From Candidatus Bathyarchaeota archaeon (GTDB taxonomy: Archaea > Thermoproteota > Bathyarchaeia > Bathyarchaeales > UBA233): DNA of 14,791 nucleotides. The position numbers and the translations under genes are program-made. The stretch's first letter is position 1. Every line of letters starts with the position of its first letter. Below the pieces are notes generated by a model. That model searched no databases, was not told where the DNA came from, and saw only the letters and a list, made by a program, of their open reading frames with translations. Below are positions 7,221 to 13,923 of this stretch, piece by piece. The stretch spans positions 1 through 14,791 of the forward strand of contig SMYP01000024.1 of NCBI GenBank assembly GCA_007050895.1, read 5' to 3'.

Positions 7221-7574
7221 ATGAAAAAGTCAAAACTGGAACTTTATGAAGAAATTCTTTATGCATTAGTCAATAAGCGTTTAACGGTTGACGCCATTGC
7301 TTATGCCTGCAGCATGGACTGTGTTATTCTCCGCAAGAGAATCGAATTTTTACTGCAACAAGGTCTTGTGGAAGAAAAAACCTTTAGAAAAATAACCTGT
7401 TTTGGCTTAACAAGGAGAGGCTTGGCGATCTTTAAAACCTTAGCTCTTACAAAACGCTTAGAGAAATTGCAGACTACGATGAAACCCTTAGACGAAACAT
7501 TGCAGGCAATTCCTTCCCTATCGAAGTACAAAAGAGAAAGAGCAAAACGGCAAAGGCAAGACAAAAACTATTAA
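7221..7574 (+). CDS. Small winged helix-turn-helix protein
   Basis: A 117-residue protein of the small archaeal winged-helix kind (HTH_45-like). Residues about 8-75 carry the fold: helix ELYEEILYALVNK, a turn, the recognition segment ILRKRIEFLLQQGLVEE, a wing at about 53-62 and LTRRGLAIFKTL. The rest is a basic helical tail (SKYKRERAKRQRQ) that may add DNA contacts. It probably acts as a cytoplasmic DNA-binding regulator. It is followed after 36 nt by the radical SAM gene at 7611 on the same strand, so the two are likely cotranscribed. It is divergent from the other radical SAM gene, a position that would let it control both. One cysteine pair (C29, C34) is present at the predicted HTH; whether it senses anything is unknown. 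Target and ligand are inferred only from position. Confidence 0.72.
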   Translation: MKKSKLELYEEILYALVNKRLTVDAIAYACSMDCVILRKRIEFLLQQGLVEEKTFRKITCFGLTRRGLAIFKTLALTKRLEKLQTTMKPLDETLQAIPSLSKYKRERAKRQRQDKNY

Positions 7575-7610
7575 ACAAGCTGCAATAGTTTTCTTCGAAG
7601 CGAAAGAACA

Positions 7611-8612
7611 ATGTATCTCCCAATAGAGACAGTTTGGCGCATGAGCGCGAAAGAACTTATAGATCTGCTAAACTCTGGCGAGCTTGCTCCAAAACCTAAA
7701 AAAGTGCTATTCTACGTGCCGAGCTTCATGTATTACAAAACAAGCTACTATCGTTCCTCGCAATTTCATTTTCCCACATTATCATTGACAGGCACCTCTT
7801 GTGCCTTAGACTGCAAACACTGCGGAGCCAAAGTCCTAGAAACGATGCAGCCAGCTGAAACACCTGAAAAACTTTTTGCACTAGCTTCAAAACTGAAACA
7901 CCATGGCGCTTTAGGCTGCTTATTGAGCGGCGGGTGCCTTCCAGACGGATCCGTCCCTCTTGGACAATTCATTCCAACCATTGAGAAAATCAAACGCGAA
8001 CTAAATTTAACAATTTTTGTTCATACAGGTATAATAGATTTGGACACTGCCATTGAGCTCAAGAAGGCAGGAATTGATGCTGCATTAATAGATGTCATAG
8101 GTTCTGAGGAAACCGCAAAAAGAATTTACGGCTTGAACGTAACCGCCGATCACTTCGTTGCCTCACTCAACGCTTTGCAGGAAGCAGGCTTAAACTTTGT
8201 GCCACATATAATCGTCGGGCTCCACGACGGTAAACTAAAAAACGAATTAGATACTCTCAAAATAATCTCTTCCGTTAGGCCTTCCGCCTTAGTTGTAATA
8301 GCCTTTATGCCGTTACTCGGAACAGCTATGGCCAATGTCAATCCTCCACAACCGATCGACATTGCCAAAGTAATAGCCACAGCACGACTGATGTTCCCTC
8401 GAACACCTATGGTATTGGGCTGCGTGCGCCCAAAAGGTAAACACCGCACCAAAACCGAAGTTCTAGCACTTAAAGCGGGAGTTAACGCTTTGGCTTTTCC
8501 GAGTGAGAAAGTAATTGAATACGCGAAAGCCAACAGCTACAAGTTTAGTTTTTCTTCTCACTGTTGCGCCCAAATTTACACGGAAGCCACCTTTCGAAAT
8601 CCTTCGAACTAG
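7611..8612 (+). CDS. Radical SAM protein, LipS1/LipS2-type lipoyl synthase subunit
   Basis: A 333-residue radical SAM protein. The motif CALDCKHC (C64, C68, C71) follows FPTLSLTGTS. The SAM-binding GGE-like site reads LLSGGC, with Cys109 in place of Glu, and a CC pair (C318, C319; SSHCCAQIY) lies near the C-terminus; such extra cysteines may serve an auxiliary cluster. The protein resembles the uncharacterised homologues of biotin synthase of archaea, one of which is a subunit of the T. kodakarensis two-protein lipoyl synthase. The complementary type is encoded divergently at 5982-7001, which strengthens the call. ATG 7611 has no clear ribosome binding site; an in-frame ATG at 7641 (MSAKELIDLL) is an alternative that keeps all motifs. 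It follows the winged-helix gene in one unit and ends at a strong hairpin terminator. Confidence 0.75.
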   Translation: MYLPIETVWRMSAKELIDLLNSGELAPKPKKVLFYVPSFMYYKTSYYRSSQFHFPTLSLTGTSCALDCKHCGAKVLETMQPAETPEKLFALASKLKHHGALGCLLSGGCLPDGSVPLGQFIPTIEKIKRELNLTIFVHTGIIDLDTAIELKKAGIDAALIDVIGSEETAKRIYGLNVTADHFVASLNALQEAGLNFVPHIIVGLHDGKLKNELDTLKIISSVRPSALVVIAFMPLLGTAMANVNPPQPIDIAKVIATARLMFPRTPMVLGCVRPKGKHRTKTEVLALKAGVNALAFPSEKVIEYAKANSYKFSFSSHCCAQIYTEATFRNPSN

Positions 8613-8617
8613 CTTCA

Positions 8618-8653
8618 GAATAGAAATTTTCACAAAATTCTATTCCGTTTTTT
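8618..8653 (+). terminator. Stem-loop plus T-run terminator
   Basis: GAATAGAAATTTT (8618-8630) pairs with AAAATTCTATTC (8634-8645), with one bulged A and a CAC loop, and is followed by CG and six T. It starts 5 nt after the stop of the radical SAM gene. The T-run overlaps the stop codon of the convergent DUF998 gene. It looks like a bacterial-style intrinsic terminator in an archaeal setting. Confidence 0.7.
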
Positions 8654-9254
8654 AATGTGCCACTGTCTTAAACATTTTGTAGCTAAGGATCACAACCCAG
8701 ACTGAACCAGCAATCCCGGATACGAACTCGGGGATAGCCACGCCATGAACATAACGAATAGCAAAATACAATATCCACGGAGTTGCAGCAGCTATGGCGG
8801 TCAGCAACGTGAATAAAGCCATCTTCTTTTGACGTTTAAACGCAAAAGCTCCCGTGATGACGAATAATGAAATTGGCAATATGACAAAAAAAGCCACGGA
8901 GAACAAGTAGTGATACGGCGCAACATTTTCAGGAAAAAAACCTATACCCATAAGCGCGAAACCTGTTGCCATAAACATAAAGGCACCGATTTTTCCCATC
9001 CAACTGTCTCTAAAATAGATCAACAAGCCAAACACTGCGAAGCCTACAGCGAAAAGCCCGCTGCTATATAACCCGAAGTTAAAAACTGGTCCAGTTATAC
9101 CCAATATAATGCCCAAGTCGCTGAGAGCGTTGTCTGTCCAGCTGAACGCTGGGTAAGATGCTATGGCTATCAAAATACAGGTGAATGCAAGAAAAGGTGT
9201 TGCTAATCCGCTGGTTGCTCCCATCCGCAGCAAAGTCTTTTTTCGTTGTGACAA
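8652..9254 (-). CDS. DUF998-family integral membrane protein
   Basis: A 200-residue, six-helix membrane protein. Helices fall at about 15-33, 55-77, 85-104, 116-135, 143-163 and 176-194. The first loop carries the family's signature YPAFSWTDNALSDLG, and FFPENVAPYHYLFS lies before the fourth helix. This is the DUF998 family, found in archaea and bacteria, with no settled function. The only in-frame start after the upstream stop is TTG at 9254; a GGAG is too close to it (1-2 nt), so the ATG at 9224 (MGATSGLATPF) is an alternative, which would shorten the protein by 10 residues. A TATA-like box at 9275-9282 favours a start inside rather than upstream. It lies 72 nt downstream of the DUF763 gene on the same strand. 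Confidence 0.8.
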   Translation of the reverse strand: MSQRKKTLLRMGATSGLATPFLAFTCILIAIASYPAFSWTDNALSDLGIILGITGPVFNFGLYSSGLFAVGFAVFGLLIYFRDSWMGKIGAFMFMATGFALMGIGFFPENVAPYHYLFSVAFFVILPISLFVITGAFAFKRQKKMALFTLLTAIAAATPWILYFAIRYVHGVAIPEFVSGIAGSVWVVILSYKMFKTVAH

Positions 9255-9274
9255 ACTCCTACACCGGTGAAGTC

Positions 9275-9282
9275 ATTATATG
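9275..9282 (-). promoter_or_regulatory. TATA-like box before the DUF998 gene
   Basis: On the minus strand CATATAAT lies only about 22 nt before the TTG at 9254. If it is used, transcription would start near 9250 and translation would have to begin at a codon further in, such as ATG 9224. It may instead be unused, with the gene read from the DUF763 promoter. Confidence 0.3.
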
Positions 9283-9326
9283 TGAAGTTGCTTAAGAATT
9301 TGAATTTGCTAAAACTGTTTACTTGG

Positions 9327-10460
9327 CTATTTGTTGTGAGTTGAAAGTACAAATCGCCTAAGCAATTGCAGTGACAGAGTTTTGTCTCTGTCACCTATTT
9401 TTCCATCTTGGACCGCTTGCTGGAGCATCTGAATTGATTCATCCATGGCTGTGCGATTCACTGGGAATGGCACACCGTCTTTGCCTCCATAAGCGAAGCT
9501 GAACTTGACAGGATCTTTCCAACTTGGTTTTTCGCCGTAAATCAGCTCTGCCACTAAAGCCAAACCCCGCACGGTAGCGGGTCCAACACCTTTTACGCTT
9601 AAGAGTTCCTCGTAGTTTCGAGGTTGTAATTCATAAACTCGCTTCATTGTTTCCCAGCTTATGTTTCTAGGCATATTGAGCTCTTCAAGAGACCATTGCC
9701 ACGGGTCAGTTTTTTTGTCTGGCAACCATTCTTGAAGGGATTTCTGATGGAGTGGTCTTGTAGCCTCGAACATGCGCATTATCTTGTTTGTGGGTTCCTT
9801 AGCTATGTCCACAGAGACTTTTCGTGCACCCTCGCTATTTTCAGCGGTCATGTTGAGGGCTTTTTTACGTTTTACTTCTCCGACCGCGGCATTATGCGGT
9901 TCAACAACAAAGCTATGTGTATTGTCGGATAACCAGTGATAACGTCTCGCTGTGTGGTCCTGTTTGCTCATGCCTTGCTGGACTACTGACCATTTTTCAT
10001 CTCTAGTTATCAGAAAAGTGTGATGGTAGAGGTGGTAGCCTGCTTGGATAGCGGTGTTGTCCACTTTGGCAGTCATTTTGCTTGCATAGGTTAAGGTTTT
10101 GATGGTTTGCTCTGAGAAGCCGTATTTTTTTCCTACCACGGCGATTTCGTCTGGAGTTTTTCTTGAGGTTTTGCCTTTTCCGCCACATATAGCTATGCCA
10201 TGCTCCTCAGGTGACAATGCATTTTTTAAGACACCTGTTACGACTGTAGTCACTCCTGAGCTATGCCAATCGTAAGCTAAAATACAGCCGAAAGCTTGAA
10301 ACCAGTACGGATCAGATAAACGCTGAATAAACTTGGCTGTCCCGTGCTCTTCAATCATTATGGTGACAATTTCTTTGGCTAATCTGCACATGCGTACGGT
10401 TAGCCACGCGGGTGCTTTGCCATAATGAAGTGGTAGATTAGCGAAGCCTGTTCTATGCAT
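9327..10460 (-). CDS. DUF763-family protein with helix-hairpin-helix motif
   Basis: A 377-residue soluble protein. The N-terminus (MHRTGFANLPLHYGKAPAWL) and the segments SDPYWFQAFGCILAYDWHSSG (about 49-69) and NTAIQAGYHLYHHTFL (135-150) match the DUF763 family, common in archaea and some bacteria. A helix-hairpin-helix DNA-binding motif (LLSVKGVGPATVRGLA) lies at 286-301, followed by a conserved-looking FAYGGKDGVPFPVNR (322-336). Several His, Tyr and Asp residues around 140-190 could be catalytic, but I know of no assigned reaction. DNA binding, perhaps a nuclease or repair role, is inferred from the HhH motif only. Start ATG 10460 has AAGG 4 nt upstream. It shares its divergent upstream region with the Kelch gene. 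Confidence 0.8.
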   Translation of the reverse strand: MHRTGFANLPLHYGKAPAWLTVRMCRLAKEIVTIMIEEHGTAKFIQRLSDPYWFQAFGCILAYDWHSSGVTTVVTGVLKNALSPEEHGIAICGGKGKTSRKTPDEIAVVGKKYGFSEQTIKTLTYASKMTAKVDNTAIQAGYHLYHHTFLITRDEKWSVVQQGMSKQDHTARRYHWLSDNTHSFVVEPHNAAVGEVKRKKALNMTAENSEGARKVSVDIAKEPTNKIMRMFEATRPLHQKSLQEWLPDKKTDPWQWSLEELNMPRNISWETMKRVYELQPRNYEELLSVKGVGPATVRGLALVAELIYGEKPSWKDPVKFSFAYGGKDGVPFPVNRTAMDESIQMLQQAVQDGKIGDRDKTLSLQLLRRFVLSTHNK

Positions 10461-10597
10461 TGCCTTTCAATTCTTTCGAATCTTCTATGGTATGACTCAA
10501 TTAGTTTGCATTTTTATTTTTGTTAACACTTTTCTGTAAATACTCTAAACATACCAGCTCAACAAGCAAGGTACTATTGAAAGAAAAAGCACGCAAC

Positions 10598-10606
10598 CAT
10601 ATAAGG
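10598..10606 (+). promoter_or_regulatory. TATA box for the Kelch gene
   Basis: CATATAAGG predicts transcription start near 10628. A GGGAG site (10637-10641) then precedes the ATG at 10653 by 11 nt, which supports this ATG over the GTG at 10635. Confidence 0.5.
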
Positions 10607-10652
10607 ATAAACTGCATCTTAATACTGAGAACAAGTGGGAGTCTCTTCATTC

Positions 10653-12278
10653 ATGAAAAAGAAGCTAGTTCAATTTCTAATTGTTATCCTACTTGTGTCA
10701 ATGCTAATGTCTGATTTTAAATTCACTCTTGGTGGGGTAGATGCTGATTCATGGACGCCCAAGAAACCTATGATTACCGCTCGAGGTGGGCTTGGGATAG
10801 CGGTTGTAAAAGGTATGATATACGCGATTGGAGGCTCAAACAACGAGACTCAACTTGGCGTCAACGAGGAGTATAACCCAGTTACAGATACGTGGAATGC
10901 TAAGGCATCGATGCCTACTCCCCGTAGTGGCTTTGCCACTATCGTTTACCAAAGCAAAATCTACTGTATCGGTGGAACGATAGGTGACAGTGAAAATTTT
11001 GTCGCAGGGTTTACCGGAGTAAATGAGGTTTATGATCCTGCAACGGACACATGGGAAACCAAAGCATCGATGCCTACTCCCAGAGCTGATTTAGTCGCAA
11101 GCGTTGTTAATAGCACAATATACTGTATAGGTGGGAAGCAGTACTGGGGTGTTGATCAGTCTTATCAGGAACTTAACGTGACCGAAGTTTATGATCCCAT
11201 CAATAATTCTTGGACTGAGAAATCATCTTTACCTATTCCTGTTTTTGGCTGCACATCTTCAGTGCTTGATGGCAAAATCTACGTTGTAGGCGGTTCACGT
11301 CATTTCCAGTCGGGCTGGGAACTTGCAACTGTGGGTTCCACCCAAGTTTATGATCCTGAGACAGATACCTGGAGCGCTCGTGCCAGTCTTCCCACTGCAA
11401 AAAGCTACGGTGCTGCGGCGGTAACCAGCGGAGTTACAGCGCCTACAAGGCTCTACTTTGTGGGCGGTTCCAATGAGACCCATTACAGCAGTGAGACTTA
11501 CGTGTATTATTCACAACTTGACGTTTGGAGCTCGGGCGCTTCAATTCCGACTCCTCGTGTTTATTTAGCCACAGTTATAGTGGACGATATTTTATACGCA
11601 ATTGGAGGATTCGATGGTGAAAACTGGCTGGATTTAAATGAGCAATATCTACCACTTGAATACGGAAGCGTGCCTCCGGAACTTCAAGTTTTGTCTCCAG
11701 AAAACAAAACGTACAATTACAATAACATTCCCCTCGTTCTTTCGGTGAGTAGACCCGCAACTTGGATAAGTTACAGCTTGGATGGGCAAGCCAACGTAAC
11801 CATCACGGGTGACACTGAGCTATCCAGCGTATCAGAAGGTCCACACAGCATAATAATTTATGTTAATGACACTTTCGGAAACCAAGTTTCCACCGGTAAT
11901 GTCTCGTTTTCTGTGGATACTTTTTCTCCGCAGATTATGGTTTTGGCACCTGAAAATAAAACTTACAGCGGAAGCGATATACAATCAGAATTTATTGTCG
12001 ATGAGCTTGTATCATGGATGGGCTATAGCTTGGATGGGCAAGCCAACGTAACAATCACAGGAAATGTTACTTTAGCCGTGCTGGATGACGGCTCACATAA
12101 AATAACATTTTATGCCACAGACCTTGTTGGAAACAGTGGAGCCTCCCGAACAATCTACTTTGAAATAGCGCCATTCCCCACAGTTCTAATTGCAGCCGTA
12201 GTGGTAACAATAATAATAGCCGTTGCAGCCGCTTATCTATTATCAAAACGCAAAAAGACATCTCAGAGACAACAATAA
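10653..12278 (+). CDS. Secreted Kelch-repeat propeller protein with two Ig-like modules and C-terminal anchor
   Basis: A 541-residue exported protein. ATG 10653 is chosen because it begins a classical signal peptide (MKKKLVQFLIVILLVSMLMS) and has a GGGAG site; a GTG at 10635 would add six residues. Six Kelch blades follow (about 30-335), each marked by a double Gly: IYAIGGSN, IYCIGGTI, IYCIGGKQ, IYVVGGSR, LYFVGGSN and LYAIGGFD, with YDPxTDTW segments between them. This predicts a closed six-bladed propeller. Two tandem modules of about 84 residues come next, starting LSPENKTY and LAPENKTY and sharing SLDGQANVTITG; such modules recur in archaeal surface proteins. A membrane helix (about 512-533) and a basic tail (SKRKK) anchor it outside the cell. 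Many NxS/T sites suggest N-glycosylation. The binding partner is unknown. Confidence 0.85.
   Translation: MKKKLVQFLIVILLVSMLMSDFKFTLGGVDADSWTPKKPMITARGGLGIAVVKGMIYAIGGSNNETQLGVNEEYNPVTDTWNAKASMPTPRSGFATIVYQSKIYCIGGTIGDSENFVAGFTGVNEVYDPATDTWETKASMPTPRADLVASVVNSTIYCIGGKQYWGVDQSYQELNVTEVYDPINNSWTEKSSLPIPVFGCTSSVLDGKIYVVGGSRHFQSGWELATVGSTQVYDPETDTWSARASLPTAKSYGAAAVTSGVTAPTRLYFVGGSNETHYSSETYVYYSQLDVWSSGASIPTPRVYLATVIVDDILYAIGGFDGENWLDLNEQYLPLEYGSVPPELQVLSPENKTYNYNNIPLVLSVSRPATWISYSLDGQANVTITGDTELSSVSEGPHSIIIYVNDTFGNQVSTGNVSFSVDTFSPQIMVLAPENKTYSGSDIQSEFIVDELVSWMGYSLDGQANVTITGNVTLAVLDDGSHKITFYATDLVGNSGASRTIYFEIAPFPTVLIAAVVVTIIIAVAAAYLLSKRKKTSQRQQ
11683..12165 (+). repeat. Tandem duplication of an Ig-like module inside the Kelch gene
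   Basis: Two coding modules about 252 nt apart. A 26-bp stretch is identical at 11775-11800 and 12027-12052 and encodes SLDGQANVT; the flanks are clearly diverged. Identity so sharp in one island points to strong selection on that loop or to recent gene conversion. Confidence 0.8.
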
Positions 12279-12495
12279 TCACTTAGACCATAACCCAGGA
12301 GATTATAACCTATTCCAATCCTAGGGATTATTATCTAACGTTCAAGCTACATATATAACAAGCAAGAAGAATTAGATAGACCTCTCCAAGCAATAATTAT
12401 TTGCCCACATAAGGCTTCTAATCGTTTTCTGAGTATTGGATGTTTAGTGGAATGCTTATATAATTTCTGTCGAGTATTTTCACAGAGGACAGCAA
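12279..12495. other. Intergenic region between the Kelch gene and cysS
   Basis: No gene, tRNA or clear RNA element is seen in these 217 nt. AATCC-TAG-GGATT near 12317-12329 is a small palindrome. The last part holds the cysS promoter. Confidence 0.5.
12455..12463 (+). promoter_or_regulatory. TATA box for cysS
   Basis: CTTATATAA predicts transcription start near 12485. A GAGG site (12485-12488) precedes the ATG at 12496 by 7 nt, so the leader is short. Confidence 0.6.
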
Positions 12496-13923
12496 ATGAA
12501 CGCTGAAAAGGAAAACATCTGCTTTTTTAACACGCTAACTCGAAAAAAAGAAAAATTTATTTCCATAGAAGCGGGCAAGGTAGGCTTGTATACATGTGGA
12601 CCTACGGTGTATGATTATGCTCATATTGGCAATTTCCGTGCCTTCGTGTTTGAGGATTTGCTCAAACGGTGGCTGGAATACCGTGGTTACCAAGTTGTAC
12701 ACGTAATGAATCTGACTGATGTCGATGATAAAACCATTAGAGGCAGCCAGAAACAACAAATTCCACTAAAAAAGTACACTCAACATTATACAAATGCGTT
12801 TTTCGAAGACATTAAAACCCTGAACCTCAAACCAGCGGATTATTACCCAAAAGCCACGTGTAATATCCCCGAAATGGTAGCGCTGGTGAAACAGCTTATC
12901 CAAAAAGGGTACGCGTACAAAGGTCAAGACCGCTCAATCTACTATGCAATAAGCAAATTTAGAAACTACGGCAAACTCAGCCATGTAAAGGTTGACGAGC
13001 TCAAATCAGGCGTACGTGTGAAAACAGATGAGTACACAAAAGAGGAAGCACAGGACTTCGCGTTGTGGAAAACATGGACACATGAAGACGGTGATATCTT
13101 CTGGGAGACTGACCTAGGCAAAGGTAGACCCGGCTGGCACCTAGAGTGCAGTGCAATGTCCATGAAATACCTCGGCGAAACTTTTGATATTCACTGCGGT
13201 GGAATCGATAACATGTTTCCTCACCACGAGAACGAGATTGCCCAAAGTGAAGCAGCCACGGGTAAGAAATTCGTTAATTACTGGCTCCATAATGAACATC
13301 TACTGGTTGAAGGTCGGAAGATGGCTAAGAAGTTCGGAAACTTCTACACTTTAAGAGACCTGCTTGCAAAAGGCTACGACCCAATTGCGATTCGATATTT
13401 GCTATTGTCGTCGCATTACCGCGCGCAGCTCAATTTTACTTTTGAAGCGTTGGACGCTGCGGGCGGAGCGGTTGAGCGACTGAGGAATTTTGCGCGGAGA
13501 CTTACGGATGCTAATGGAAAGGGTAGCGAAGGAAAAGTACCGGAGTTGCTGCGCAAGATGCAAGTGGATTTCGGAGGTGCCATGGATGACGATTTGAACG
13601 TGAGCGTTGCTTTGGCGGCGTTATTTGATTTTGTGCGCATTGTAAACGGACTGCTTGATGATGGAGCGATTAGCAAAAGCGAGGCAGAGGAAGTTATTTT
13701 GGTTATGAAACGGTTTGATGGCGTTTTGGGTGTGGTCGACAAAGATGTGGATGAAGAAGTGTTGTCTAAGGAGGCGAAAGAGTTAATTGCGAAGCGCGAG
13801 GTAGCACGAAATGCAAAAGATTGGGCAGCTGCTGATGCGATTCGTATGCAACTGAGTAAGATGGGTGTGCTTTTAGAGGATACAGCGCAAGGTGTTCGTT
13901 GGCGTTTTATAAAAAAGACTTAG
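12496..13923 (+). CDS. cysS: Cysteinyl-tRNA synthetase
   Basis: A 475-residue class I aminoacyl-tRNA synthetase that charges tRNA-Cys with cysteine. The N-terminal Rossmann domain shows GLYTCGPTVYDYAHIGNFRAF, with the zinc-binding Cys34 and the HIGH-type motif HIGN (43-46). Further zinc ligands are visible: Cys218 in WHLECSAMS and the HHENE segment (243-247). The KMSKS loop reads KMAKK (275-279), followed by FGNFYTLRDLL. A helical anticodon-binding region runs from about 300 to the end and includes the short DALR-like part; length matches the usual single-gene CysRS. Having this gene means the organism need not depend only on the SepRS/SepCysS route known in methanogens. It has a clear TATA box and ribosome binding site, and its stop overlaps that of the convergent lipoate ligase gene. 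Confidence 0.96.
   Translation: MNAEKENICFFNTLTRKKEKFISIEAGKVGLYTCGPTVYDYAHIGNFRAFVFEDLLKRWLEYRGYQVVHVMNLTDVDDKTIRGSQKQQIPLKKYTQHYTNAFFEDIKTLNLKPADYYPKATCNIPEMVALVKQLIQKGYAYKGQDRSIYYAISKFRNYGKLSHVKVDELKSGVRVKTDEYTKEEAQDFALWKTWTHEDGDIFWETDLGKGRPGWHLECSAMSMKYLGETFDIHCGGIDNMFPHHENEIAQSEAATGKKFVNYWLHNEHLLVEGRKMAKKFGNFYTLRDLLAKGYDPIAIRYLLLSSHYRAQLNFTFEALDAAGGAVERLRNFARRLTDANGKGSEGKVPELLRKMQVDFGGAMDDDLNVSVALAALFDFVRIVNGLLDDGAISKSEAEEVILVMKRFDGVLGVVDKDVDEEVLSKEAKELIAKREVARNAKDWAAADAIRMQLSKMGVLLEDTAQGVRWRFIKKT

Noticed and set aside
8150..8533. 127-codon open frame on the minus strand inside the radical SAM gene
   Set aside because: It is fully antisense to a well-supported gene, with no family-like sequence and no promoter; it mirrors the codon bias of the real gene.
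5982..8612. Biotin synthase (BioB) for one or both radical SAM genes
   Set aside because: Two non-identical BioB-like proteins occur side by side with no other biotin gene, and their C-terminal cysteine patterns fit the split lipoyl synthase better. A search is still needed to exclude it.
10635..10652. GTG at 10635 as start of the Kelch gene
   Set aside because: The ATG at 10653 gives a standard signal peptide and has a GGGAG site at a suitable distance, which the GTG itself overlaps.
12279..12495. Possible tRNA before cysS, from a GTTCAAGC-like string
   Set aside because: No acceptor, D or anticodon stem can be formed around it.
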